The notes under the pieces are model-generated. The model saw nothing but the letters and a program-made list of their open reading frames with translations. It was not told the DNA's origin and did no database searches. Of a DNA stretch of 8,159 nucleotides, positions 1 through 6,701 are shown piece after piece. The stretch covers positions 1 to 8,159 of the forward strand of contig CATPBD010000212.1 in the NCBI GenBank assembly GCA_955652265.1. The letters are read 5' to 3'. The position numbers and the translations under genes are program-made. Source of the stretch: an uncultured Gemmatimonadaceae bacterium (GTDB lineage: Bacteria > Gemmatimonadota > Gemmatimonadetes > Gemmatimonadales > Gemmatimonadaceae). Position 1 is the stretch's first letter; each line of letters begins with the position of its first letter.

Positions 1-86
1 ACCTTGACCGCCTCCGCGAGCTGGTCGACGCCGCGCTTGAGAGCCGCGCGCGCATCGGTATTGAAGTGTAGTTCCTTGGCTGCCAT
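1..86 (-). CDS. groEL: GroEL (60-kDa chaperonin), N-terminal fragment only
   Basis: This is the first 28 complete codons of the ATP-driven cytosolic chaperonin that folds proteins with GroES; the rest lies beyond position 1. Reading down from an ATG at 86-84 gives MAAKELHFNTDARAALKRGV, followed by DQLAEAVKV. This matches the invariant start of GroEL, in which a short AAK segment leads into a helix containing the LxxGvdxLAdaVkV pattern. It begins 23 bp after the groES stop, the usual groES-groEL layout, so it should be co-transcribed from the CIRCE-controlled promoter at 504-533. The ribosome binding site is modest: an AAGAG-like stretch about 8-12 nt before the ATG. The fragment is too short to judge catalytic residues or the C-terminal tail, but the identity is secure from the start sequence and context. 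Confidence 0.93.
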   Translation of the reverse strand, partial: MAAKELHFNTDARAALKRGVDQLAEAVK

Positions 87-109
87 ATGATCGCTCTTTA
101 GGTGTCTGG

Positions 110-418
110 TTAGGCGACGACCGCGAGCACATCAGACTCGCGGAGGATCAGATACTGTTCGGTGTCGATTGTCACTTCAGTGCCGCTGTACTTTCCGTAA
201 AGGACCTTGTCACCGACCTTGAGCTCCATCGGAACTCGAACGTTTTTCTCGTAGCGGCCCGGACCAACGGCGATGATCTCGCCCTGCTGCGGCTTTTCCT
301 TCGCGGTGTCGGGGATGAACAACCCGCCGCGCATCTGTTCGGTCTCCTCGAGCGCCTTGATCATGACGCGGTCTGCGAGGGGGGCGACTTTGGTGCTCGA
401 TTGTGTTTTTGTAGCCAT
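110..418 (-). CDS. groES: GroES (10-kDa co-chaperonin)
   Basis: This is the heptameric lid of the GroEL chamber, acting in the cytosol. The protein has 102 residues, slightly longer than the usual 95-97 because of a Thr/Ser/Lys-rich extension of about 8 residues before the conserved LADRVMIK segment (14-21). The mobile loop that grips GroEL spans roughly residues 25-42, with the hydrophobic triplet L33-F34-I35 where many homologues have IVL. It is followed by the family signature [19 protein letters not shown] (36-54). The core [16 protein letters not shown] (67-82) and the terminal ESDVLAVV are also typical. The ATG at 418-416 is preceded by an AGAAGGGC ribosome binding site at 427-434, which supports this start. 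It is the first gene of groESL, under the CIRCE operator 53 bp upstream, so heat-shock induction through HrcA is expected. Confidence 0.97.
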   Translation of the reverse strand: MATKTQSSTKVAPLADRVMIKALEETEQMRGGLFIPDTAKEKPQQGEIIAVGPGRYEKNVRVPMELKVGDKVLYGKYSGTEVTIDTEQYLILRESDVLAVVA

Positions 419-426
419 AATTAGCT

Positions 427-434
427 GCCCTTCT
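427..434 (-). promoter_or_regulatory. groES ribosome binding site
   Basis: On the minus strand the sequence reads AGAAGGGC, a purine-rich Shine-Dalgarno match ending 8 nt before the groES ATG at 418. It fixes the groES start and lies in the leader downstream of CIRCE. Confidence 0.7.
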
Positions 435-470
435 GCTGAAAATGTGGCTGGATAGTGGAAAACGCCTCTG

Positions 471-497
471 TTAGCACTCGACAGTAGTGAGTGCTAA
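471..497 (-). promoter_or_regulatory. CIRCE operator (HrcA binding site)
   Basis: A perfect 9-bp inverted repeat with a 9-nt spacer: TTAGCACTC at 471-479 and GAGTGCTAA at 489-497. This is exactly the CIRCE consensus (TTAGCACTC-N9-GAGTGCTAA). CIRCE is the DNA target of the heat-shock repressor HrcA, whose activity depends on GroEL, so the element gives feedback control of groESL. It sits just downstream of the promoter at 504-533; the predicted transcription start falls at about 497, the edge of the element. It would therefore block initiation when bound and form a stem in the 5' leader of the mRNA. hrcA itself is not in this window. Confidence 0.97.
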
Positions 498-503
498 GGT
501 GTC

Positions 504-533
504 AACATAACTGGTTTTGGCGTCGCGCGTCAA
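504..533 (-). promoter_or_regulatory. sigma-70-type promoter of groESL
   Basis: On the minus strand there is a -35 box TTGACG (533-528; 5 of 6 to consensus) and a -10 box TATGTT (509-504; 4 of 6), separated by 18 nt. Reading the -10 as TTATGT (510-505) gives 17 nt. The predicted start at about 497 coincides with the first base of CIRCE, the arrangement known from HrcA-regulated groESL operons. The boxes are read from sequence alone; no expression evidence is available. Confidence 0.7.
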
Positions 534-572
534 CCCGCAGGGGCGTTCGGCGGGGGAAGGAGCCCTTAAGCC

Positions 573-1346
573 TCAGTCAGCCAGGATTTGGTAGCCCAAC
601 CGGATCCCTTTAAGGGTCAGGAATGGGTCAACCAGCTCCAGCTCCGAGGAATGGGGCTGGATCGCCTCGGCCATGCCACCCGTTGCCAAAACCAGGGGCG
701 CTTTCTTGTTTGGCCACTCCTTTTTTATCCGCCGGACGATTCCGTCGATCGAGTCTACCGCGCCGTAAAACACCCCGGCGCGAATGCATTCGTCCGTGCG
801 TCTGGCAATCACCCGCTTCGGCGGAACGATATCAGTCGCCGGGAGCTGCGCGGTCCGTCGAAAGAGTGTGTCCGCCGAGATCATTATTCCGGGCTGGATC
901 ACCCCGCCCAGGAAAGTCCCATCGGCCGTAATGCAATCGTAGGTCGTTGCGGTACCAAGGTCGACCACGATTGTATCACGCTTGTGGATCCTGCTCGCCG
1001 CTAGCGTGTTGGCGATGCGGTCGGCGCCCACGGTCAAGGGCTCCTCCACATCCAGCTTCACTGGAAGCTCGGCGCGCGCGTCGATCATCACCGGCTTCCG
1101 ACCGAAGCACATCTCGCACGCTTCCGCCAGCATGGGCGTGATCGCTGGTACAACGGAGCAAATTGCCGAACCCGTAATTCCCTCGGACGACCCGGTGGCA
1201 TCACCGGTGATCGACCGAATCAGAATCGCGAGCTCGTCGGCCGTCCGCGGCGCGGCGGTAGTGAGACGCCAGTGCGATACGAGCTCCTCGTCGTCGAAGA
1301 TTCCAATGGTGATTTCGGAGTTCCCGACGTCGAACACGACAATCAT
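573..1346 (-). CDS. coaX: type III pantothenate kinase
   Basis: Phosphorylates pantothenate to 4'-phosphopantothenate, the first step of CoA synthesis, in the cytosol. The CoaX class belongs to the ASKHA superfamily, typically needs a monovalent cation and is not feedback-inhibited by CoA. The 257 residues match the usual length. Visible motifs are the N-terminal phosphate-binding DVGN (6-9), GADRIAN (107-113), the central DLGTATTYD (129-137), GGVIQPG (147-153), an ATGG loop (221-224) and the closing DPFLTLKGIRLGY (240-252). The catalytic-base aspartate is expected within the GADR motif (D109). The ATG at 1346 overlaps the birA stop by 4 bp (ATGA), with AGAGG at 1354-1358 as ribosome binding site. 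It is the last gene of the long minus-strand unit. No T-rich hairpin terminator is obvious after its stop. Confidence 0.96.
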   Translation of the reverse strand: MIVVFDVGNSEITIGIFDDEELVSHWRLTTAAPRTADELAILIRSITGDATGSSEGITGSAICSVVPAITPMLAEACEMCFGRKPVMIDARAELPVKLDVEEPLTVGADRIANTLAASRIHKRDTIVVDLGTATTYDCITADGTFLGGVIQPGIMISADTLFRRTAQLPATDIVPPKRVIARRTDECIRAGVFYGAVDSIDGIVRRIKKEWPNKKAPLVLATGGMAEAIQPHSSELELVDPFLTLKGIRLGYQILAD

Positions 1347-1993
1347 TGCGTATCCTCTAGAACGAGAGACCCAGATCGAAACGGAGCGACGCTGTCAGCG
1401 AGCGCCACCAGCAGCTCGCCGGCTGGAGTGATTCCCGCGACCCGGCCGAGCGCCGGTTGGATGCAATTCTTCCCCCGCGCCAGATCGCGAGCGTTGAACT
1501 CCTCCAGCTCCGCTTCGCCGAGCAGGCCGGTGGCGCGAGCCGCGGAGCGAAGAGCGGGGACGAGCTCGGCAAGAACATCCACACGCGACGTCCCCGGTTC
1601 AAGGCCCGCCGCACCTTCGATGTTCTCGGGCCGTCTGACATTGATCCCCAGTCCGATGGCGACCCACTCGACGGATTGCTCACGCCATCGTGCCTCAACG
1701 AGGACCCCGGCCAGCTTGCCTCGATCGACGTAAAGATCGTTGGGCCACTTGAGACGGATGGGTTCGCGCGCAAACCGATCGAGTGATTCCGCCGCCGCGA
1801 GTCCCACGCGAATCGACAGCACAGCAAGTCCCGACGTATCGTCAGGCCGCTCGATGAGGGTCAGCCAGAGGCCTGCTTCAGGTGACGAATCCCAGCGCTT
1901 CCCGCCCCTGCCACGCCCCGCCGTCTGCTCGTTCGCGATAACGAGTGTCCCGGCGGGAGCTCCGTCCGCCGCAAGGCGATGCGCGATATCCAT
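1343..1993 (-). CDS. birA: biotin--[acetyl-CoA-carboxylase] ligase (5' end uncertain)
   Basis: Joins biotin to the acceptor lysine of biotin carboxyl carrier proteins through biotinyl-AMP. From the only in-frame canonical start (ATG at 1993) it has 216 residues: the biotin/adenylate loop GRGRGGKRW (26-34), the KWPND motif (82-86), the conserved lysine of GKLAGVLVE (K93), GLGIN (114-118) and a short C-terminal beta domain. There is no N-terminal helix-turn-helix, so this is the single-domain class, not a repressor. The conserved first strand and Ser-Thr motif lie upstream of this ATG, in the same frame: ELLESPSST just before the methionine corresponds to the biotin-contacting STN region of E. 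coli BirA. The ATG is therefore probably not the true start (see 1994-2088). The gene overlaps coaX by 4 bp. The family call is firm; the start is not. Confidence 0.9.
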   Translation of the reverse strand: MDIAHRLAADGAPAGTLVIANEQTAGRGRGGKRWDSSPEAGLWLTLIERPDDTSGLAVLSIRVGLAAAESLDRFAREPIRLKWPNDLYVDRGKLAGVLVEARWREQSVEWVAIGLGINVRRPENIEGAAGLEPGTSRVDVLAELVPALRSAARATGLLGEAELEEFNARDLARGKNCIQPALGRVAGITPAGELLVALADSVAPFRSGSLVLEDTQ

Positions 1994-2088
1994 CGTGGAG
2001 CTCGGTGATTCAAGAAGCTCGACACCTGGAAGGTCGAGCGCTTCCCTGAGCTCTGCTGCCGTCGCCCCGTCGAAGCGGACCGCGTCAC
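1994..2088 (-). other. probable missing 5' part of birA, out of frame with its likely GTG start
   Basis: Translating upstream of 1993 in the birA frame gives AVRFDGATAAELREALDLPG (about 2083-2024), then VELLESPSST. This looks like a normal start of a single-domain biotin ligase. Yet no ATG, GTG, TTG, CTG or AT-rich rare start codon occurs in that frame between the uppP stop and 1993. A GTG at 2088-2086 overlaps the uppP TGA as GTGA, as at the other 4-bp junctions of the operon, but it is in the wrong frame. One added base near 2081-2085 would join it to AVRFDG. The simplest readings are a sequencing or assembly deletion, or a real frameshift. Confidence 0.6.
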
Positions 2089-2888
2089 CCGCGGGCGTAT
2101 ACCACCGCCAATACCGCGAGGCCGAGAATGATGCGATAGGCCGCGAAGATGCCGTAACTGTGCCTGCTCACGTACCGCATCAGAATAGAGATTGCGAGCC
2201 ACCCGCTGATCGCCGAGGCGACCACGCCGCCCATCAGCTCGTTCGTCAGGCCGCCCTGCTGGAGCGCCTTCGGGCCCTCGAGCACAACCGCCGCGGCGAT
2301 TATGGGCATGCTCATGAGAAAGCTGAATTCTGCCGCGCTCTCTCGATCGAACCGTAGCCCGCGCGCTGTCGTGATGGTGGACCCCGACCGCGACACACCC
2401 GGAATCAGCGCGACGACCTGCGAGAGTCCTACTAGCGCGGCATCGACCCACCTCATCTCGCCGAGAATGCGCCGCTGATCGACGAGCTTGTCCACGATCC
2501 ACAGAACAATTCCGAGGACGATGAGTGCAATGGCGATGAGTTGAGGGCTCCTGAAGGCGGACTCTGCCTTCGACTGCAGCAGGAGGCCGCCGATCGCACC
2601 GGGAATCGTGGCAATGATCAAGTACACCACACGACGTTTCTCGGGAGTCTCGATTCGGCCGGTGGTGATGATTCCGAACGCCGCGCGAATGAGTGCCAGC
2701 CATTCCATTCGAAAGTACCAGAGTACCGCGAGAAGAGTCCCGAAGTGGAGCGCGACATCAAATGCCAGCCCCGGATCTTCCCAGCCGAAGAGCCAAGGCG
2801 CGAGAATGAGGTGCGCGGAGCTGCTTATCGGCAGGAATTCGGACAATCCCTGGATGACGCCGAGGAAAATCGCCTGGAGAGGAGTCAT
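2085..2888 (-). CDS. uppP: undecaprenyl-diphosphatase (UppP/BacA family)
   Basis: A multi-pass inner-membrane enzyme that dephosphorylates undecaprenyl pyrophosphate to the lipid carrier undecaprenyl phosphate used for peptidoglycan and other envelope polymers. Overexpression of family members gives bacitracin resistance. The 267 residues match the family. The first catalytic motif is EFLPISSSAHL (17-27, with E17 and H26), the second is PGVSRSGSTI (163-172, with R167). Hydrophobic segments are seen at about 41-58, 88-104, 117-133, 150-163, 186-204, 218-236 and 247-264. The ATG at 2888 overlaps the bshA stop by 4 bp (ATGA). There is no Shine-Dalgarno sequence upstream (the stretch reads ACTCCCCACC), so translation probably depends on coupling to bshA. 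The stop overlaps the likely GTG start of birA. Confidence 0.96.
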   Translation of the reverse strand: MTPLQAIFLGVIQGLSEFLPISSSAHLILAPWLFGWEDPGLAFDVALHFGTLLAVLWYFRMEWLALIRAAFGIITTGRIETPEKRRVVYLIIATIPGAIGGLLLQSKAESAFRSPQLIAIALIVLGIVLWIVDKLVDQRRILGEMRWVDAALVGLSQVVALIPGVSRSGSTITTARGLRFDRESAAEFSFLMSMPIIAAAVVLEGPKALQQGGLTNELMGGVVASAISGWLAISILMRYVSRHSYGIFAAYRIILGLAVLAVVYARG

Positions 2889-4024
2889 TTTGTTTTGGTG
2901 GGGAGTGATTGGCGATAGAGCGACTCATACTGCGTGACGATGGCGTCGCGAGAGAAGCGTGCACGTGCATCCTTGGCCGCGAGCTTGCTCATTGCAGCCC
3001 AGCGTGCTGGATCCTGCAGAATCTCGAGAGAGGCGGCCGCCATTCCCGGAACGTCTCCCACCGCGCAAAGGATTCCCGTCTCTCCGTCGCGGACAACTTC
3101 CGGAAGACCGCCAGCGTTCGTCCCAACGACCGGAACTCCGGACGCCAGCGCTTCGAGCGCGCTCAGTCCAAACGACTCGCTTTGGCTCGGCAGCAGAAAC
3201 AGGTCGGCCGCTGCGAGTAGCGGGGCGATCTGATCGAGCTTCCCGAGGAACGAAACTGACTCCTCCAGGCCAAGCATGCGCGCTTCCTCTTCGGCGGCGG
3301 GTCTGTCCGGTCCGTCGCCGATCATCACGAGCACGCTCGGGAGCTCGCGATTTACCTCCGAATAGATGCGGATCACATCTCGAACTCGCTTCACGGCGCG
3401 AAAATTCGACACATGCATCAGAATCGGCTTCGACCGTCCGAACTGGTTTTTGAGGAGCGGCGGATATTTCTCGCGGTTGTAGACGTCGGGATCGATGAAG
3501 TTGTGGATCACGTCGATCTCGAGGCCCTCGCAGCCGAAGGCCCGGCAGGTTTCCTCCCGCAAATAGCTCGAAACGGCCGTTATGCGGTCCGACTTCTCGA
3601 TCGAGAACTTGGTGATTGGAAAGAACGAGGGATCCTGACCCACGATCGTTATGTCGGTTCCGTGCAGAGTCGTGATCAGGTGGACATCCTCTTTGGTCTC
3701 GCGGAGCATCTCGCGCGCGATCCACGCGCTGGTTGCGTGGGGGATGGCGTAGTGACAGTGGAGCAGCTCGAGCCCGTGAGTGCGAACGACCTCGTGCATA
3801 CGGACGGCGAGCGCCAAATCGTACGGCGGAAACTCGAAGAGCGGGTAGCGGCCGACGTCGACTTCATGAAAGAAGATGCGCGGAAGAAAGGACGGAAGCC
3901 GAAACGGCTGCCGATACGTGATGAAATGGACTTCGTGCCCGCGGTCGGCCAGCGCAATCCCCAGCTCCGTCGCGACGGCGCCGGACCCGCCGTACGTCGG
4001 GTAGCAGGTAATTCCAATCTTCAC
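2885..4024 (-). CDS. bshA: BshA-type glycosyltransferase: N-acetyl-alpha-D-glucosaminyl L-malate synthase
   Basis: A GT4-family, GT-B fold glycosyltransferase. BshA transfers GlcNAc from UDP-GlcNAc to L-malate, the first step of bacillithiol synthesis. Of the 379 residues, the N-terminal lobe carries the BshA-like [16 protein letters not shown] (7-22), HCHYAIPHA (89-97) and HGTD (121-124). The C-terminal lobe carries the nucleotide-sugar elements SNFRAVKR (206-213) and [18 protein letters not shown] (283-300), including E283 and E291 of the EX7E motif. The start is GTG at 4024, overlapping the miaA stop as GTGA, with GGGAGAGAG a few bases upstream as ribosome binding site. No bshB deacetylase or bshC ligase is in the window, so the bacillithiol assignment rests on the N-terminal signature. 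A different GT4 acceptor cannot be excluded. Confidence 0.88.
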   Translation of the reverse strand: MKIGITCYPTYGGSGAVATELGIALADRGHEVHFITYRQPFRLPSFLPRIFFHEVDVGRYPLFEFPPYDLALAVRMHEVVRTHGLELLHCHYAIPHATSAWIAREMLRETKEDVHLITTLHGTDITIVGQDPSFFPITKFSIEKSDRITAVSSYLREETCRAFGCEGLEIDVIHNFIDPDVYNREKYPPLLKNQFGRSKPILMHVSNFRAVKRVRDVIRIYSEVNRELPSVLVMIGDGPDRPAAEEEARMLGLEESVSFLGKLDQIAPLLAAADLFLLPSQSESFGLSALEALASGVPVVGTNAGGLPEVVRDGETGILCAVGDVPGMAAASLEILQDPARWAAMSKLAAKDARARFSRDAIVTQYESLYRQSLPTKTK

Positions 4025-4947
4025 TCAGCTCTCTCCCACCACTCTCGCGCGACGGTCAGAGCGCGAGAGTCATCAGGATTTACGTTTGTGACAGCCGCGG
4101 CAGGCAACTGGTGCCTGATCCACGTGCGTTGGCGCTTGGCGTACTGCCGTGTCTCAATAATGACCCGCTGCGTAGCTGATGACAAATCGAGCACGCCTTC
4201 GACGTGTCTACGCATTACAGCATAACCGCTCGCTTTCCAAGCCGGCGCGTCGGGGGGAACAGTGCGCATCAGCTCACGGACTTCATCTGCCCAGCCTGCT
4301 CTGAGCATTTTGTCGACTCGTGTTTCGATTCTCGAGCCGAGTGCCGACCCGGGATCCACAACCAGATACGCTGCCTTCTGGCCGTTGCCTTCAGCGGACT
4401 TCGTAGCTTTGTCCCGCGAGTGAAGATCGCTGATACGGGACCCGGAAAGCACTGCAGTCTCAATCGCTCGGAGTAGCTGGGTACGGCCGAGGTGGGCTCG
4501 TGCCGGATCGAGCTCTTCGCACCACCGCCGCAGCTCGTCGACGGATTTTGTCGCAAGCTCCCGCTCGAGTCCCGCACGCTGAGCAGGATCCTGGTCGGGC
4601 GCGGAGAAGAGCGGTTCGACCAGCGCTTTGATGTAGAGTCCCGTTCCGCCAACAATCACCGGGTCTTTTTCGATCTCGCCGGCGTTTTCGATCCATTCAT
4701 CGGCCTCCGTTGCCCACCTCGCGGCAGAGTAACGCTCTTCGGGTTCGACGACGTCGATTCCGTAATGGGTCACGCGGACGCACTCCTCGCGTGTTGGCTT
4801 GGCCGTTCCAACGTCGAAGCCGCAATAGACCTGACGCGAATCCGCGCTGACGATCGCCCCGTTGTAGATCTCGCAAAGCTCCAATGCGAGGTGGGACTTT
4901 CCCGCAGCCGTCGGACCGCAGATGACGCGCAGCCTATCGCCGGCCAA
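4021..4947 (-). CDS. miaA: tRNA dimethylallyltransferase
   Basis: Adds a dimethylallyl group to N6 of adenosine 37 in tRNAs reading codons that begin with U (the i6A modification). The 308 residues match the family. Visible motifs are the P-loop GPTAAGKS (11-18), the DSRQVY motif (36-41), GTAKPT (47-52), VGGTGLYIKAL (99-109) and the C-terminal TRQYAKRQRTW (266-276). The usual HPND-like stretch of the insert region reads AHLGRTQLLRAIE (151-163) here, a divergence that leaves the core motifs intact. The start is TTG at 4947: an in-frame TAG lies four codons upstream and no ATG or GTG lies between, so TTG is the only standard choice. It overlaps the end of mutL by 14 bp. mutL-miaA adjacency is also seen in E. 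coli. Confidence 0.96.
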   Translation of the reverse strand: MAGDRLRVICGPTAAGKSHLALELCEIYNGAIVSADSRQVYCGFDVGTAKPTREECVRVTHYGIDVVEPEERYSAARWATEADEWIENAGEIEKDPVIVGGTGLYIKALVEPLFSAPDQDPAQRAGLERELATKSVDELRRWCEELDPARAHLGRTQLLRAIETAVLSGSRISDLHSRDKATKSAEGNGQKAAYLVVDPGSALGSRIETRVDKMLRAGWADEVRELMRTVPPDAPAWKASGYAVMRRHVEGVLDLSSATQRVIIETRQYAKRQRTWIRHQLPAAAVTNVNPDDSRALTVAREWWERAE

Positions 4948-6688
4948 ACCGCCGCTCTACTTCATCCCAGGTGAGGTGGACAATTGTCGATCGGCCGTGA
5001 ACGTCGTGCGCCGGCAGGACCGTGTCGCGAAGGGAGGCGAAGAGTGAGCGCATCTCCGATTGCGATAGCTCCTCACCAGCCTTGATGGCCGCTTTGCAGG
5101 CGACGGTTGCCGCGAGGCGCTCATGTTTCGCGGCGGCGCCGGCGACACGATCTCCGGTGAGAGCGTCCAGCGTCTCGCGCAAGCAACGCTCGGCGTCGAA
5201 GCGCGGATGTGGCATCGGCACGGTGTTCACGATGAGCGTGTGTCCTCCAAACCCTTCGACCTCGAATCCCAACCGTTCGAGGTATTCGCGATTGGCGTCG
5301 AACGCTTCGCCTTCCGCCGGACCGAGGTGAAGTGTCAGTGGAAGCAGGAGTCGCTGCGCGGGAGCTGCCCCGCTTTCCAGCGTGTGCATAAACTGTTCGT
5401 ACAACACGCGCTCGTGCGCGGAGTGCTGATCGATGAGCACGAGTCCATCCTCGTGCTCGAACGCGATGTAGGTGTGTCGGAGCTGCATCAGCGGCGGTAT
5501 CGGAGCTGGAGGGGCCGCAACCTCGCTTGTGTCATCAGCCGCGAATTGTCCCGCGGGGTCCGCGAATTCGGGAACGGACTGGTCGAATAGCGGCACGTCT
5601 CGAGCGATTGGTGGCCGCAGGATCTCGGACCCCGGATTTTGTGGAAAATCGACGGGACGAAATGCGAAGCTCGATCCGCGGAACCCGAGCGATGCGGCGC
5701 TGTCGAAATTCCCCAAGGCGCGTCTGACCCCCGCCTCGACCGCGCGCTCAACCGTCCATCGGTCGCGGAAGCGAACCTCGGCTTTGGCGGGGTGCACGTT
5801 CACATCGACCGCGTCACCGGGCACCGTGACGTTGAGAAAAAACGACGGCCTGACTCCGGCTACAATCGTCGACCGGTACGCCGCTTCGACGGCGCGAGCG
5901 ATCCCCGCATCGCGCACCGCACGACCGTTGATCGAGAGAAACGCGCGACGTGTCGAAGTTCCGACATCGGCGGGTCTCTGAACGAGACCGCTTGTATGAA
6001 TGGGACCGGAGACGTCGTCGACGTCGAGTAAGTCCTCTGCGTACCGTCCGCCCCATATCGCGCCCAGTCGCGAGCGGATGCTGCTCACCGGCGGAAGCGT
6101 GAGCGCGTTCTTGCCATCGTGGGAGACATTTATCCGAACGCTCGGCTGGGTGAGCGCGAGGGCCGTGAGCGATTCTACCGCGCTTCTCCACTCCGACCTT
6201 GCGCTCCGCAAGAACTTGAGACGGGCAGGTATGTTGTGGAATAGTTGAGCGACTGAGACAGTCGTCCCGCGCCGCCGCGCGATGCGCTCTGCTCGACCGA
6301 TCTCACCTCCGACGACCTTTGTCGACGTGCCTTCTCCGTCCGCCGCCGCCGTCTGGATCTCGAAGCGCGACACAGACGCAATGGCCGGCAGGGCTTCTCC
6401 TCGAAAGCCAAAGGTCGGCACACCCACGAGGTCGGCGGCCTTTTTGATCTTTGAGGTACCGTGACGCGCCAGCGCGAGTGGAACGTCCTCGGCCGACATG
6501 CCCGCGCCGTCATCACTCACCCGAACCAGCTTGCGGCCGCCATCCTCGAGCGTGACCTCGATTGCCGTTGCGCCGGCATCGATCGAGTTCTCGACCAGCT
6601 CTTTCACCACCGACGAGGGCCGCTCGACCACCTCGCCCGCCGCGATCTGGTCCGCGACTGCGCTCGGGAGAATTGAAATCAAAGTCAT
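4934..6688 (-). CDS. mutL: DNA mismatch repair protein MutL
   Basis: ATP-dependent matchmaker of methyl-independent mismatch repair that couples MutS to strand removal. The 584 residues begin MTLISILPSAVADQIAAGEV. The GHKL ATPase motifs are ELVENSIDAGA (30-40, E30 and N34), SDDGAGM (58-64) and GFRGEAL (94-100). The end of the ATPase domain shows VHPAKAEVRF (298-307, lysine 302). A low-complexity linker (about 330-395) leads to the C-terminal dimerisation domain from about 399. That domain has an endonuclease-type motif, DQHSAHERVLYE (420-431), plus ACK (530-532) and DVHGRS (562-567), the last altered from CPHGRP. I chose ATG 6688 over an upstream start at 6787 because family homology begins here, GGAG lies at 6694-6697, and the longer form would run into the preceding gene. 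It ends TAG, overlapping miaA by 14 bp. Confidence 0.96.
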   Translation of the reverse strand: MTLISILPSAVADQIAAGEVVERPSSVVKELVENSIDAGATAIEVTLEDGGRKLVRVSDDGAGMSAEDVPLALARHGTSKIKKAADLVGVPTFGFRGEALPAIASVSRFEIQTAAADGEGTSTKVVGGEIGRAERIARRRGTTVSVAQLFHNIPARLKFLRSARSEWRSAVESLTALALTQPSVRINVSHDGKNALTLPPVSSIRSRLGAIWGGRYAEDLLDVDDVSGPIHTSGLVQRPADVGTSTRRAFLSINGRAVRDAGIARAVEAAYRSTIVAGVRPSFFLNVTVPGDAVDVNVHPAKAEVRFRDRWTVERAVEAGVRRALGNFDSAASLGFRGSSFAFRPVDFPQNPGSEILRPPIARDVPLFDQSVPEFADPAGQFAADDTSEVAAPPAPIPPLMQLRHTYIAFEHEDGLVLIDQHSAHERVLYEQFMHTLESGAAPAQRLLLPLTLHLGPAEGEAFDANREYLERLGFEVEGFGGHTLIVNTVPMPHPRFDAERCLRETLDALTGDRVAGAAAKHERLAATVACKAAIKAGEELSQSEMRSLFASLRDTVLPAHDVHGRSTIVHLTWDEVERRFGRR

Positions 6689-6693
6689 GCTGA

Positions 6694-6697
6694 CTCC
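6694..6697 (-). promoter_or_regulatory. mutL ribosome binding site
   Basis: GGAG on the minus strand, 5 nt before the ATG at 6688, lying between the upstream stop (6702) and mutL. Together with family homology it decides the start in favour of 6688 over 6787. Confidence 0.75.
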
Positions 6698-6701
6698 GAA
6701 C

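Noticed and set aside
500..505. Second TTGACA (perfect -35 hexamer) on the minus strand upstream of groES
   Set aside because: The hexamer 17 nt downstream is GTCGAG, inside CIRCE, with nothing like a -10 at 16-18 nt. The pair at 528-533 and 504-509 fits better.
534..572. Possible transcription terminator between coaX and groES
   Set aside because: Only a weak AAGG/CCTT pairing near 556-568 and no T tract follow the coaX stop, so no intrinsic terminator can be supported.
1861..2703. Minus-strand open frame of 280 codons overlapping uppP and birA
   Set aside because: Its product is Arg/Ser/His-rich with no recognisable family. It is a shadow of uppP and birA in GC-rich DNA. Only its GTG-led part near 2088 matters, as a clue to the birA start.
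3413..4225. Plus-strand open frame of 270 codons antisense to bshA and miaA
   Set aside because: It lies opposite two well-recognised genes, and its product resembles no family I know. High GC commonly leaves the antisense frame open. The plus-strand frames at 588-1004, 1272-1733 and 6498-6983 were rejected for the same reason.
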